From Streptomyces cadmiisoli (GTDB lineage: Bacteria; Actinomycetota; Actinomycetes; Streptomycetales; Streptomycetaceae): a stretch of 64,000 nt of DNA. The stretch lies in contig NZ_CP030073.1 of NCBI RefSeq assembly GCF_003261055.1, positions 8,742,001-8,806,000 on the forward strand. Reading direction: 5' to 3'. Under the pieces are notes generated by a model that was given only the letters and a program-made list of their open reading frames with translations, ran no database searches and was not told the DNA's origin. Numbering within the stretch: the first letter of the stretch is position 1; each line of letters starts with the position of its first letter. A program made the position numbers and the translations under genes. Below are positions 17,963 to 25,811 of the stretch, in pieces.

Positions 17963-19047
17963 CCTATGCCGGACTGACCTGGGACCACCCCCGTGGGTAC
18001 GACGCCCTCGCCGCATCCGCGGGGGAACTCGTCCGCTGGGACGTCCAGCCCCTCGAGGGCTTCGAGTCCCGCCCTGTCGACCAACTCTGCGCCCACTACG
18101 ACCTCGTCGTGCTCGACCACCCTCACCTCGGCGAAGCCGTCGCCACCGGATGCCTGCAGCCACTCGACGACCTGTTCGCCGAGGAGGAACTGGCCCGATG
18201 GGGTGCGGACTCCATCGGCCCCACCATGCGGTCCTATGCCATGGACGGCCGGCAGTGGGCGCTCCCGCTGGACGCGGCCACCCAGGTCGCCGCCACCCGG
18301 ACCGACCTCGCCGGCGAGGCCCCCACCACCTGGGACGAGGTCCACCGACTCGCCCGCCGGGCCCCGGTCGCGCTTTCGCTCGCCGGACCACACGCCTTCC
18401 TCACCTTCGCGTCCATCGCGGTCGCCCTGGGGGAGGAACCGGCCGCCGACCCGGACGAACTGATCAGCACCGCCATCGGACTCGCGGTCCTCGACCTCAT
18501 GTCCGCCGTCGACGGCCTGGCACCGCCGGCGGCCCGCACCCTCAACCCGATCGGACTGCTGGAACTGATGGCCGGCACCGACCGGCTCGCGCACTGCCCA
18601 CTGGTATACGGATACGTCACCTACGCCGACCGCCTCGCGTTCACCGACGCGCCGACCGCGGAAGTGGACGGCCGCCCCGGTTCCACCCTCGGGGGCACCG
18701 GACTGGCTCTCAGCGTCCGCTGCGCTCCGTCCGACGAACTGCTGGATCACGTCCGCTGGCTGATGTCCGCAACCGCACAGCGGGACTTCCTCCCCCGCCA
18801 CAGCGGTCAGCCCAGCGCGCGCGCAGCCTGGGCCGATCCGGCGATCGTCGCGGCCGACTTCTACCGCCGGACCACCACGACGTGTGAGAGGGCCTGGGTT
18901 CGGCCCCGGTACGCCGGCTACATCGGCTTCCAGACCGCCGCATCGGCCGCCGTCCGGGAGGCACTCGCCGGGGCCGACCACCACCAGGTCCTCGACCGGA
19001 TGCGCAGGCAGTACCGGACGAGCCGCACTCCGAAGGGACGAACATGA
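17959..19047 (+). CDS. Solute-binding-like protein without signal peptide
   Basis: A 362-residue protein resembling periplasmic binding proteins of the MalE type: YDLVVLDHPHLGEAV near residue 48, PLDAATQVAATRTDL near 103, TTWDEVHRLA near 118. The chain begins straight in a domain-like segment (AGLTWDHPRGYDAL) with no signal peptide and no lipobox, so it should stay in the cytosol. The GTG start overlaps the CoA-transferase stop by four bases, and its own stop overlaps the hydratase start (ATGA), implying fixed stoichiometry with these enzymes. It may be a small-molecule sensor or ligand-sequestering protein. No permeases are nearby. Confidence 0.75.
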   Translation: MTYAGLTWDHPRGYDALAASAGELVRWDVQPLEGFESRPVDQLCAHYDLVVLDHPHLGEAVATGCLQPLDDLFAEEELARWGADSIGPTMRSYAMDGRQWALPLDAATQVAATRTDLAGEAPTTWDEVHRLARRAPVALSLAGPHAFLTFASIAVALGEEPAADPDELISTAIGLAVLDLMSAVDGLAPPAARTLNPIGLLELMAGTDRLAHCPLVYGYVTYADRLAFTDAPTAEVDGRPGSTLGGTGLALSVRCAPSDELLDHVRWLMSATAQRDFLPRHSGQPSARAAWADPAIVAADFYRRTTTTCERAWVRPRYAGYIGFQTAASAAVREALAGADHHQVLDRMRRQYRTSRTPKGRT

Positions 19048-19847
19048 CCCACCCCCGCCCGGCCCTTCCCGGCCTGGGAACCGAGCACGTGCTCCTCGAC
19101 GTCGCGGACCGCGTGGCCACCCTGACCCTCAATCGGCCCGCGAAGCTCAACGCGGTCACCCCCGAGATGTCCGGTGCCCTGGTGCGCGCGATCCAGTGGT
19201 GCGACACCACCGACGACGTCCGTGCGATCGTGGTCACCGGCGCCGGCGAGCGCTCCTTCAGCGTCGGCTCGGACATCGGCGAACTCGACCGGTACGCCAC
19301 CCCGTGGGACTACCGCAACCGCGTCGACTACTGCGACGCCATCCGTTCGGCCCGCACCCCTACGATCGCCGCGGTCCGTGGCTACGCCCTCGGCGGCGGC
19401 CTGGAGACTGCTCTCTCCTGCGACATCCGCCTCGCCTCTTCCGACGCCTCCTTCGGCGCACCGGAGATCACGCTCGGCTGGATCGGCGGCGGCGGGATGG
19501 CCGCCTTCCTGAACCGCGCCGCCGGCCCCAGCAACGCCGCCCTGATGCTGCTCGCCGGTGAACGCATCGACGCCGCACGCGCGTTGCAGTGGCACCTGGT
19601 CAGCGAGGTCGTGGAGGGAGCCGAACTGCTCGGCCGGGCCCGAACGCTGGCAGCCGTGATCGCCTCCCGGGCACCCGTGGCGGCCGAGACCGCGAAGATC
19701 AACCTGCGGGCCGCCGGCAATCTGCCGGAGGACCAGGCCCTTGCCTACGAACGCGACCTGCAGACCATCTGCTTCGCGACCGAGGATGCCGCCGAAGGCA
19801 GACGCGCTTTCGCCGAGAGGCGCGCACCCGTCTTCCGCAAGCGCTGA
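19044..19847 (+). CDS. Enoyl-CoA hydratase/isomerase family protein
   Basis: A 267-residue crotonase-fold protein. The oxyanion-hole segments FSVGSDIGEL (residues ~72) and GYALGGGLETALSCDIRLA (~113) are intact, and the region after GAPEITLGWIGGGG fits the active-site loop. Family members hydrate, isomerise or cleave acyl-CoA thioesters. In this operon it would act on the CoA ester made by the upstream transferase. The ATG overlaps the previous stop by four bases. The next gene starts ten bases after its stop behind AAAGGAA. Confidence 0.9.
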   Translation: MTHPRPALPGLGTEHVLLDVADRVATLTLNRPAKLNAVTPEMSGALVRAIQWCDTTDDVRAIVVTGAGERSFSVGSDIGELDRYATPWDYRNRVDYCDAIRSARTPTIAAVRGYALGGGLETALSCDIRLASSDASFGAPEITLGWIGGGGMAAFLNRAAGPSNAALMLLAGERIDAARALQWHLVSEVVEGAELLGRARTLAAVIASRAPVAAETAKINLRAAGNLPEDQALAYERDLQTICFATEDAAEGRRAFAERRAPVFRKR

Positions 19848-19857
19848 AAGGAACGGC

Positions 19858-21030
19858 ATGAACCAGTGGCCCGACGCGGAGACCACTCTTCCCGACGACG
19901 GAACAGAGGGCGCGCTCGTCGGCCGGGTCTGGCGGCCCGGCCTCGGTCCCTCCGTCGTCGCCGTCCGACAGGACGGCGTGTACGACGTGACCGCAGCCTT
20001 CGCGACGGTGCGCGATCTGTGTGAAACGTCCGACCCCGCCGCGCAGGTGCGTGCGACCCTCGGGGAGCGCTTCGCCGGGCTCGATGAGCTGCTCGCCAAC
20101 ACACCGGTCGACACGCGGGATCCCGAGCGGCCTTGGCTGCTCACCCCGGTGGACCTGCAGGCGGTGAAGGCCGCCGGGGTGACCTTCGTGGTGTCGATGC
20201 TGGAACGGGTGATCGAGGAGCGCGTTCGCGGGGATGCTTCGGAGGCCGCCGTGACACGCGAGCGGATCCGCGAGCTCATCGGCGACGACGTGGCGTCGTT
20301 GCGACCGGGTTCCGATGAGGCCGCCGAACTCAAGAGGATCCTGGTCGCCCAGGGGGTGTGGAGCCAGTACCTGGAGGTCGGCATCGGCCCCGACGCCGAG
20401 ATCTTCACGAAGGCACCGGTGCTGGCCACCGTCGGCACCGCAACCGACGCGGGCATCCACTCGGCCTCACGCTGGAACAACCCCGAACCCGAAGTGGTGC
20501 TCGCGGTCTCGTCGCGGGGCGAGGCGGTGGGCGCGATGCTCGGCAACGACGTCAACCTGCGTGACATCGAAGGCCGTTCGGCGCTGCTGCTGCCCCTCGC
20601 AAAGGACAACAACGCCTCAGCGGCCGTCGGCCCCTTCCTGCGGCTGTTCGAGCCGGGCTTCGGGATCGACGACGTACGGCGGGCGGTGGTCACCCTGACC
20701 GTCGAGGGCGCCGACGGATACCGGCTGGACGCGGTGTCCTCCATGTCCGCCATCAGCCGGGACCCCTTGGAACTCGTGGCGCAGTTGACCGGGCCGCACC
20801 ACCAGTACCCCGACGGTGCGGTGCTCTACCTCGGCACGATGTTCGCCCCTGTGGAGGACCGCGACGCTCCGGGCCAGGGTTTCACCCATCACGACGGCGA
20901 CCTGGTCAGCATCGCGACACCCCGGCTCGGCACCCTGGTCAACCGGATCAGGCCGAGCGACACCTGCGACCCGTGGACCTTCGGTCTTGCCGACCTGATG
21001 CGTTCGCTGGCAGCGCGAGGAGCGCTGTGA
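19858..21030 (+). CDS. Fumarylacetoacetate-hydrolase family enzyme (AraD1/GguC-like)
   Basis: A 390-residue cytosolic enzyme of the FAH superfamily. The long version with GVTFVVSMLERVIEER near residue 105, LFTKAP-like EIFTKAPVLATVG near 180, and EPEVVLAVSSRG and LGNDVNLRDIEGRS, which supply acidic metal ligands, resembles 2-keto-3-deoxy-sugar-acid dehydratases such as AraD1 more than true fumarylacetoacetases. It probably dehydrates or cleaves a keto-deoxy acid. The ATG at 19858 has AAAGGAA upstream. The stop overlaps the LacI start (GTGA), so enzyme and regulator are co-expressed. Confidence 0.85.
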   Translation: MNQWPDAETTLPDDGTEGALVGRVWRPGLGPSVVAVRQDGVYDVTAAFATVRDLCETSDPAAQVRATLGERFAGLDELLANTPVDTRDPERPWLLTPVDLQAVKAAGVTFVVSMLERVIEERVRGDASEAAVTRERIRELIGDDVASLRPGSDEAAELKRILVAQGVWSQYLEVGIGPDAEIFTKAPVLATVGTATDAGIHSASRWNNPEPEVVLAVSSRGEAVGAMLGNDVNLRDIEGRSALLLPLAKDNNASAAVGPFLRLFEPGFGIDDVRRAVVTLTVEGADGYRLDAVSSMSAISRDPLELVAQLTGPHHQYPDGAVLYLGTMFAPVEDRDAPGQGFTHHDGDLVSIATPRLGTLVNRIRPSDTCDPWTFGLADLMRSLAARGAL

Positions 21031-22091
21031 CCTCCGATAACGTTTCCGGCATGACCCAGCCGCCCCGCCGCCCGCGCAAGCGCTCCGCGACCCGTTCCGT
21101 GACCCTCGCGGACGTGGCGGCGGCCGCGGGCGTGTCGGCACAGACTGTGTCCCGCGTCGTGCGCGACCCCTCGTCGGTGCCGGACGAGACACGTCTCAGG
21201 GTCGAAGCGGCCGTCGCGGCCACCGGCTACGTGCCCAACCTCGCCGCCAGCAACCTGGCGTCGAACCGCAGTCGTACGGTCGCCGTGCTGGTCCCGCAGA
21301 TCAACGCGTCGGTCTTCGCCGACACCGTTCACGCCTTTTCGACCGCTCTGGCCTCCCATGGTTACCAGATCTTCGTGGGGACGACCGAGTACCGGCCGGA
21401 GCAGGAGGAGGCGGTCCTGCGCAGCTTTCTGGGCCGGCGGCCGGACGGTGTGCTCATGGTGGGCACCAGCCACACCCGGGGCACGCTGTCTCTGCTGGAG
21501 GCAGGGCAGGTGCCCGTGGTGGAGACGTGGGGATGGTCGGAGGAGCCGGTCGACCTGCTCGTCGGCTTCTCGAACGCGGCGGCGGCGTCCGCGATGGTCG
21601 CGCACCTGGTTGAGCGCGGCCGGCAAAGGATCACGTTCGCCGGCCGGCACACCGCTGGTGACCCCCGGGCCGGGGAACGCCTCGACGGCTACGCGACGGC
21701 CGTCCGCGAGCTGCTGGGCGGCGCCCCGCGCACGGTGGACGCCGGCCCTGAACCGGTCACCATGGACACCGGCGTCACCCTGCTGGACCTGGCGCTGGAA
21801 CGGTATCCGGACTCCGACGCCGTGATGTTCTCCAGCGACGTCTTCGCCGCCGGTGCGCTCCAGGCATGCGTGCGCAGGGGGATCGATGTGCCCGGCACCC
21901 TGGCCCTGGCCGGCTTCGGTGACTTCGAGCTGGCACGCCATCTCGTACCCGCGCTGACCACCGTCGCGGCGCCCGGTGCCCGCATCGGCGAGCTTGCCGC
22001 CGAACTGCTGCTGACCCGCATGCGTGGCGCGCCGGTCGACAGGCCCCATCGCGACGTCGGCTACCAGGTGGTCGCCCGCGGGAGCTCCTGA
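21027..22091 (+). CDS. LacI-family transcriptional regulator
   Basis: A 354-residue LacI/GalR regulator. The helix-turn-helix VTLADVAAAAGVSAQTVSRV is at about residues 25-44, followed by a hinge (YVPNLAASNLASNRS) and a periplasmic-binding-protein-like effector domain ending in TTVAAPGARIGE. The GTG at 21027, with GAGGAG about five bases upstream and a four-base overlap with the FAH stop, is preferred; an ATG at 21051 is the alternative. It most likely binds the palindrome at 16631-16654 and controls both arms of this unit. The effector is probably a pathway sugar or acid. Confidence 0.9.
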   Translation: MTSDNVSGMTQPPRRPRKRSATRSVTLADVAAAAGVSAQTVSRVVRDPSSVPDETRLRVEAAVAATGYVPNLAASNLASNRSRTVAVLVPQINASVFADTVHAFSTALASHGYQIFVGTTEYRPEQEEAVLRSFLGRRPDGVLMVGTSHTRGTLSLLEAGQVPVVETWGWSEEPVDLLVGFSNAAAASAMVAHLVERGRQRITFAGRHTAGDPRAGERLDGYATAVRELLGGAPRTVDAGPEPVTMDTGVTLLDLALERYPDSDAVMFSSDVFAAGALQACVRRGIDVPGTLALAGFGDFELARHLVPALTTVAAPGARIGELAAELLLTRMRGAPVDRPHRDVGYQVVARGSS

Positions 22092-22217
22092 GGCCCGGTG
22101 GCGCGCGTTGTTGCTCAGTGTGCCACCGCCAACTCGAAGTATCAGGTCAAAGGGCTGGTGTGACCGGTCCTCGGGGTACTCGTGCTGGTCGTGGGCGGGA
22201 GTCCAAGGAGAAGAGCA

Positions 22218-22448
22218 TCAGCCGGCGCGTGACTGCCGGTTGGCCTCCTTCTCCACCCCGGGTTCGCGCTGCGGGATCAATATCACCGTCCGGCCGCCGA
22301 CCTGCCCGGGTGTCATCCCGGCGGAGGCGCGATTTGCGGCGAGCAGCCCGGTCATCCGTTCAAGGACGTGTTCGGCGACGGCGATTTCGCCCTGCTCGGC
22401 CCGTACATCCACCGGCTGTTCTTCGAGTTCGTCCAGTCTGCTCGCCAC
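22218..22448 (-). CDS. Small hypothetical protein, possibly truncated
   Basis: A 76-residue reverse frame starting at GTG (VASRLDELEEQPVD) with a helical, acidic first half, including AVAEHVLERMTGLLAA, and then TPGQVGGRTVILIPQ. It resembles small coiled-coil proteins often found in Streptomyces beside transposases, by recall only. The upstream reading frame is not protein-like, so the N-terminus may be lost. No other gene is seen in 22092-22539. Confidence 0.4.
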   Translation of the reverse strand: MASRLDELEEQPVDVRAEQGEIAVAEHVLERMTGLLAANRASAGMTPGQVGGRTVILIPQREPGVEKEANRQSRAG

Positions 22449-22539
22449 GTGATGATCCGTTCCAGCAGTCGGGGACGCAGTGAACAGGATCGTAGAAGGC
22501 TGGCCGCCGCAGCGAGCGAACTGGAAAGCCTTCCGTAGG

Positions 22540-23616
22540 TCAGCCGTGGTCCTTCCACTCCGCACTGCAGAACCGCGCCTCGCTGACGGCGGTGTCGCCG
22601 GCCCTGGTAGCTCGTACGTACATGTTGAGACCGTCAGGTCCCAGGTCTCCGCCGCAGCCGATGACCAGGCCCACTTCCCTGTCTTCGATGTACCGGGTCA
22701 AGGCCGCGTCGACAGCGGAGACCGGCCAGCCGATCAGCCGAATGCCGTCGAACTCGACCTGCGGGCCGGTGCGACCGTGAACAGTGACGGCGCCCAGAAC
22801 AGGAGGGTGGCCACGTCCGCAGGAGTAGTGCGCGGTCACACCGGCCGTATCGAAGCGGTCGTCGTGCAGGATCCACTCGCCGGGGCCTTCCCACGGCTCT
22901 CCATAGGGGTACCGGCCATGTCGGGCGGCGGGCTCCTCGTTCAGCGCGGCCGCGACCTGAGACGGGCTCATGCCGAACCTGAGCGGCCCGATGCTCTCCA
23001 GCGGTGTCCAATCCCAGCGCTGCCGTTCCTGCTCGGCCTTCACCGGCCACGTTCCCGCATTCGGCTGCCGGTCGCGAACATCCCACCACCGGATGACCGG
23101 TTCGGCCCCATAAGGATCCGCGGCCAGCTCGGGGCCGACGAACAGGGCACCAGTGATCATTGTGTCCTGCCGCTGCATGTACCCTTCGGGCGACGACCCC
23201 AGCTCCAGAGCGGTACCCATAGACACCCCCCATGCCTCGACTTCGGGATCACCACTCCAGTTCACCCGCACCAAGGCCCCCTCCCGGCGTGCGAGGTCAT
23301 GGATGTCCGAGCGCACCTCGGACGGCACACGAGCGATCAGCTCAACGTCCCGCAGCCGCACCAGAGGCCCATCCATCGCGTCGATCGCCACCGCGACCAG
23401 ACCGGAATCCTCTCCAAATACCGCAGTCACACCCCAATCGCTGTAGCAGCCCCAACCGATCCCGCCGCCCAGACCCTGCGAGACGTAGGCGACCGCCCCG
23501 TCCAGAGCCGTCGCCACCTGGTCGGAGTTCATCCCGAACCGCAACGGCCCCAGACCGACCAACGGCTCGAGTACCCAGTTGGCCCGCGTTCCGGGCCCCC
23601 TGTTCCACCAAGGCAT
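22540..23616 (-). CDS. Hypothetical protein with two internal repeats
   Basis: A 358-residue protein of unknown function made of two related halves. LVGLGPLRFGMNSDQVATAL near residue 18 is echoed by LESIGPLRFGMSPSQVAAAL near residue 213, and each half continues with strands ending in a short hydrophobic segment. There is no signal peptide. Such GPLRFGM repeats occur in uncharacterised actinobacterial proteins thought to have a SUKH/Imm-like fold, but I cannot confirm this. The ATG at 23616 (MPWWN) with GGGG seven bases upstream is preferred to the one at 23652. It may be an immunity-type protein without its toxin; no partner is visible. Confidence 0.65.
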   Translation of the reverse strand: MPWWNRGPGTRANWVLEPLVGLGPLRFGMNSDQVATALDGAVAYVSQGLGGGIGWGCYSDWGVTAVFGEDSGLVAVAIDAMDGPLVRLRDVELIARVPSEVRSDIHDLARREGALVRVNWSGDPEVEAWGVSMGTALELGSSPEGYMQRQDTMITGALFVGPELAADPYGAEPVIRWWDVRDRQPNAGTWPVKAEQERQRWDWTPLESIGPLRFGMSPSQVAAALNEEPAARHGRYPYGEPWEGPGEWILHDDRFDTAGVTAHYSCGRGHPPVLGAVTVHGRTGPQVEFDGIRLIGWPVSAVDAALTRYIEDREVGLVIGCGGDLGPDGLNMYVRATRAGDTAVSEARFCSAEWKDHG

Positions 23617-23688
23617 GTCAACCCCAACAATCGCTCTCGAAACCTTCGGCACATCCTGCCGGTGATCTTGACCGCCACCCTAGGCGCA

Positions 23689-23808
23689 GCCTCTGACAAC
23701 GCGTTCGTCGACAACTTGCCCGGAACACCGGAGAAGTGCCGGGCAAGGCAGCCGCGGAACGCTTGGAGAGAACTGCCTGGCGCGGCTGCGAGGGCCGTTG
23801 TCAGAGGC
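23689..23808. repeat. Nested inverted-repeat element
   Basis: GCCTCTGACAACG at 23689-23701 is exactly inverted at 23796-23808. Inside it, CTTGCCCGG at 23715-23723 is exactly inverted at 23739-23747. The whole 120-bp unit could fold into a cruciform or structured RNA, or be a miniature inverted-repeat element. It occupies the gene-free interval 23617-24033; nothing else is seen there. Confidence 0.6.
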
Positions 23809-24033
23809 AGTTGGCAAGAACGGGGCACATGAATGTCACTCCTCTCACTCCGCCACGGCCATTTGATGTCACCGCAGTTCTTCCTCAACTGGTCCCGCTG
23901 GCCCGCACGGCGACCCGGTTGCATCCCCGGCCCGGGGCACCGACCTGGCACGACAGCTCGGTCGGCGGGCCACTCCTGTGGCCCGCCGACCGAGCCGTGG
24001 CCCCACTGCGAGGGCCCCCATGTGGTGGACGGG

Positions 24034-24864
24034 ATGAACCCGGCCCTGTCCCCGGCGGATGTGCGGCGGGAACGACGGATCCGTGCCGCCTCGCACGGCA
24101 GGAGCCTGACCCCGCAGGAACGAGAGACCCTTGAGGGGATCCGGCCCCCTCGCACGTATCCGGCGAGGGTGGCGGTCCAGCCGTACGAGGGTTCCATGGC
24201 GATGCTGCCCGTCGCGCAGCTGTACGCACGGGATGTGCCCGATCTGCGCCCGCCTGACGGAGCGGACCTGCTGCAGGTTCTGTGGTGCCCCTTCGACCGT
24301 CCGATCATGCCCAGGACGGTGCTGTTCTTTCGGTCGGCAGCCACCGTCACCGACATTCTCAGCACGCCCCCCGAACCGCCCGCGATGCAGTTCGACAGCT
24401 ACCTGCCCGAGGCGTGCCTGCTCACCCCGGAGCAGGTCACCGAATATCCCGACCACCTGGAACTCAGCACGGAACTCCAGGAGCAGCTCAAGAAGTGGAG
24501 TCCGCCGCAGGCAGCCGAGGAGGATATGGACCCGCAGATTTACTACGACTGTGTGCTGTCCAGTGCACCCGGCTGGACGGTCGGCGGCTGGCCGGCCTGG
24601 GGCCCCGCCGACCCCGTCCCGCGGCCCTGCCCCGCCTGCGGCAGTGAGATGGATGCCCTGCTGACCATCGCCACGTTCGAGGAAGGGGACGACGCAGGGC
24701 GCAGCTGGTCCCCGTACGAGGACCCAGCTGCCGAACCGTCCCCCGGTTTGGACCACTTCGACCCCGGGCAGCCCACGGCGGTCCAGATCGGCAGCGGCCG
24801 CAAGCAGCAGCTCTACATCTGCCCTGCGGCGCCCGAACATCCCCACACCGAATTCATGCAGTAG
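24034..24864 (+). CDS. DUF1963/YwqG-like hypothetical protein
   Basis: A 276-residue cytosolic protein. The central LQVLWCPFDRP, the WPAWGPADPVP segment and the zinc-ribbon-like CPACGSEMDALLTI (about residues 200-215), followed by an IGSGRKQQLYICP ending, resemble YwqG/DUF1963 proteins of unknown role. There is no signal peptide. The start is uncertain: ATG 24034 has only weak GGTGG upstream, and GTG codons at 24022 and 24025 are possible; sequence before about 24020 is not protein-like. Neighbours give no functional clue. Confidence 0.65.
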   Translation: MNPALSPADVRRERRIRAASHGRSLTPQERETLEGIRPPRTYPARVAVQPYEGSMAMLPVAQLYARDVPDLRPPDGADLLQVLWCPFDRPIMPRTVLFFRSAATVTDILSTPPEPPAMQFDSYLPEACLLTPEQVTEYPDHLELSTELQEQLKKWSPPQAAEEDMDPQIYYDCVLSSAPGWTVGGWPAWGPADPVPRPCPACGSEMDALLTIATFEEGDDAGRSWSPYEDPAAEPSPGLDHFDPGQPTAVQIGSGRKQQLYICPAAPEHPHTEFMQ

Positions 24865-25129
24865 CCCGTCGCCCCCTTGTGGGTGTGGAAGCCCGGCTTG
24901 TTGCTGGCCGGCGGGAGCGTGCGGGCACGCTGATACGCGGGGGAGCCGACGGGGGCGGCTTCACCGCACGAGGGTGAAGAGGGTCGGTGGCCGGGGCTGA
25001 CGGCTTGAACATGTGTCAGCCCAGATCGGACCAAGGCTTGAGCCGCCCCGTTCCCCGAGCGGCACGTGTGAGACAGAGCTCATGAGGCGCCCGGCCGAGC
25101 GCCGTCGCACCCGTTCGGGCTGCCGTCCC

Positions 25130-25792
25130 TCAGGTGCGCGCCGCCCATCGAAGTCCCCGGTCGACGATCGTCGCCGTCTGCGGCAGTTCCAGATCGGCGA
25201 CTCGGTGACCCAGGGTGCACACGAAGACCCTCCCCGCTCCCCAGCGGCGCGTCCACACCACAGGGAACTCCACCGGCTCGGCCCACGGCCCCCCTGTGGG
25301 TTCGAGGACGGAGGTGGCGAGAACCGTGTTGAGGGCATCGGTCATCACCCAGTAGTGCTCCGTGACGACGTCGTAGTCCCGGATGCCCTCCGTGATTTCC
25401 CCGTCCCGGCCGGGCGAGGAGGTGAGGCGCACCGTGAACTTCTGAAAGCCCTCCGGGTGCCAGAGGAAGCGGCCCCCGACCATGCGCAAGTAGGACGCGT
25501 TCTTGACGTTCGTGCCGATCACGCCCCCGTGCCAGCCGGCGAATCCCGTACCGGCCTCCACCGCGGCGACGAGGCCCGATTCCTGACGCGGACTCAGCTC
25601 GCCTCCCGACCAGGAGTGCACGATGAGATCCGTGGCCGCGAGCAACTCCGCGTCTTCGTAGACCGATAGGTCCTCACGCACGTGGACGTCGAACCCGTCC
25701 TGTTCCAGGCGAGGTGTGAACAGGTCCGTGCATCCGGCGGGATCGTGTCCTTGCCATCCGCCGCGGACCACCAGGGCCTTGCGTGTACGCAT
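25130..25792 (-). CDS. ThuA-like protein
   Basis: A 220-residue cytosolic ThuA-domain protein (class I glutamine amidotransferase-like fold, trehalose-utilisation family). The signatures KALVVRGGWQGHDP at the N-terminus, GFAGWHGGVIGT near residue 85 and VFVCTLGHRVAD near 190 are present. ThuA proteins have been linked to oxidised disaccharide metabolism, but their reaction is unclear. The start lies 19 bases after the stop of the enolase-superfamily gene, so the two form an operon controlled from the motif at 26971. It is unrelated in architecture to the secreted ThuA fusion at 7157. Confidence 0.9.
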   Translation of the reverse strand: MRTRKALVVRGGWQGHDPAGCTDLFTPRLEQDGFDVHVREDLSVYEDAELLAATDLIVHSWSGGELSPRQESGLVAAVEAGTGFAGWHGGVIGTNVKNASYLRMVGGRFLWHPEGFQKFTVRLTSSPGRDGEITEGIRDYDVVTEHYWVMTDALNTVLATSVLEPTGGPWAEPVEFPVVWTRRWGAGRVFVCTLGHRVADLELPQTATIVDRGLRWAART

Positions 25793-25811
25793 GGTGCGGT
25801 TTCCTCCGCTG

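Noticed and set aside
19699..20460. Reverse frames across the hydratase and FAH genes
   Set aside because: Antisense shadows of well-supported enzymes.
14731..22091. Secondary-metabolite cluster
   Set aside because: No polyketide, peptide synthetase, terpene or lanthipeptide core genes. The enzymes fit catabolism and are under LacI control.
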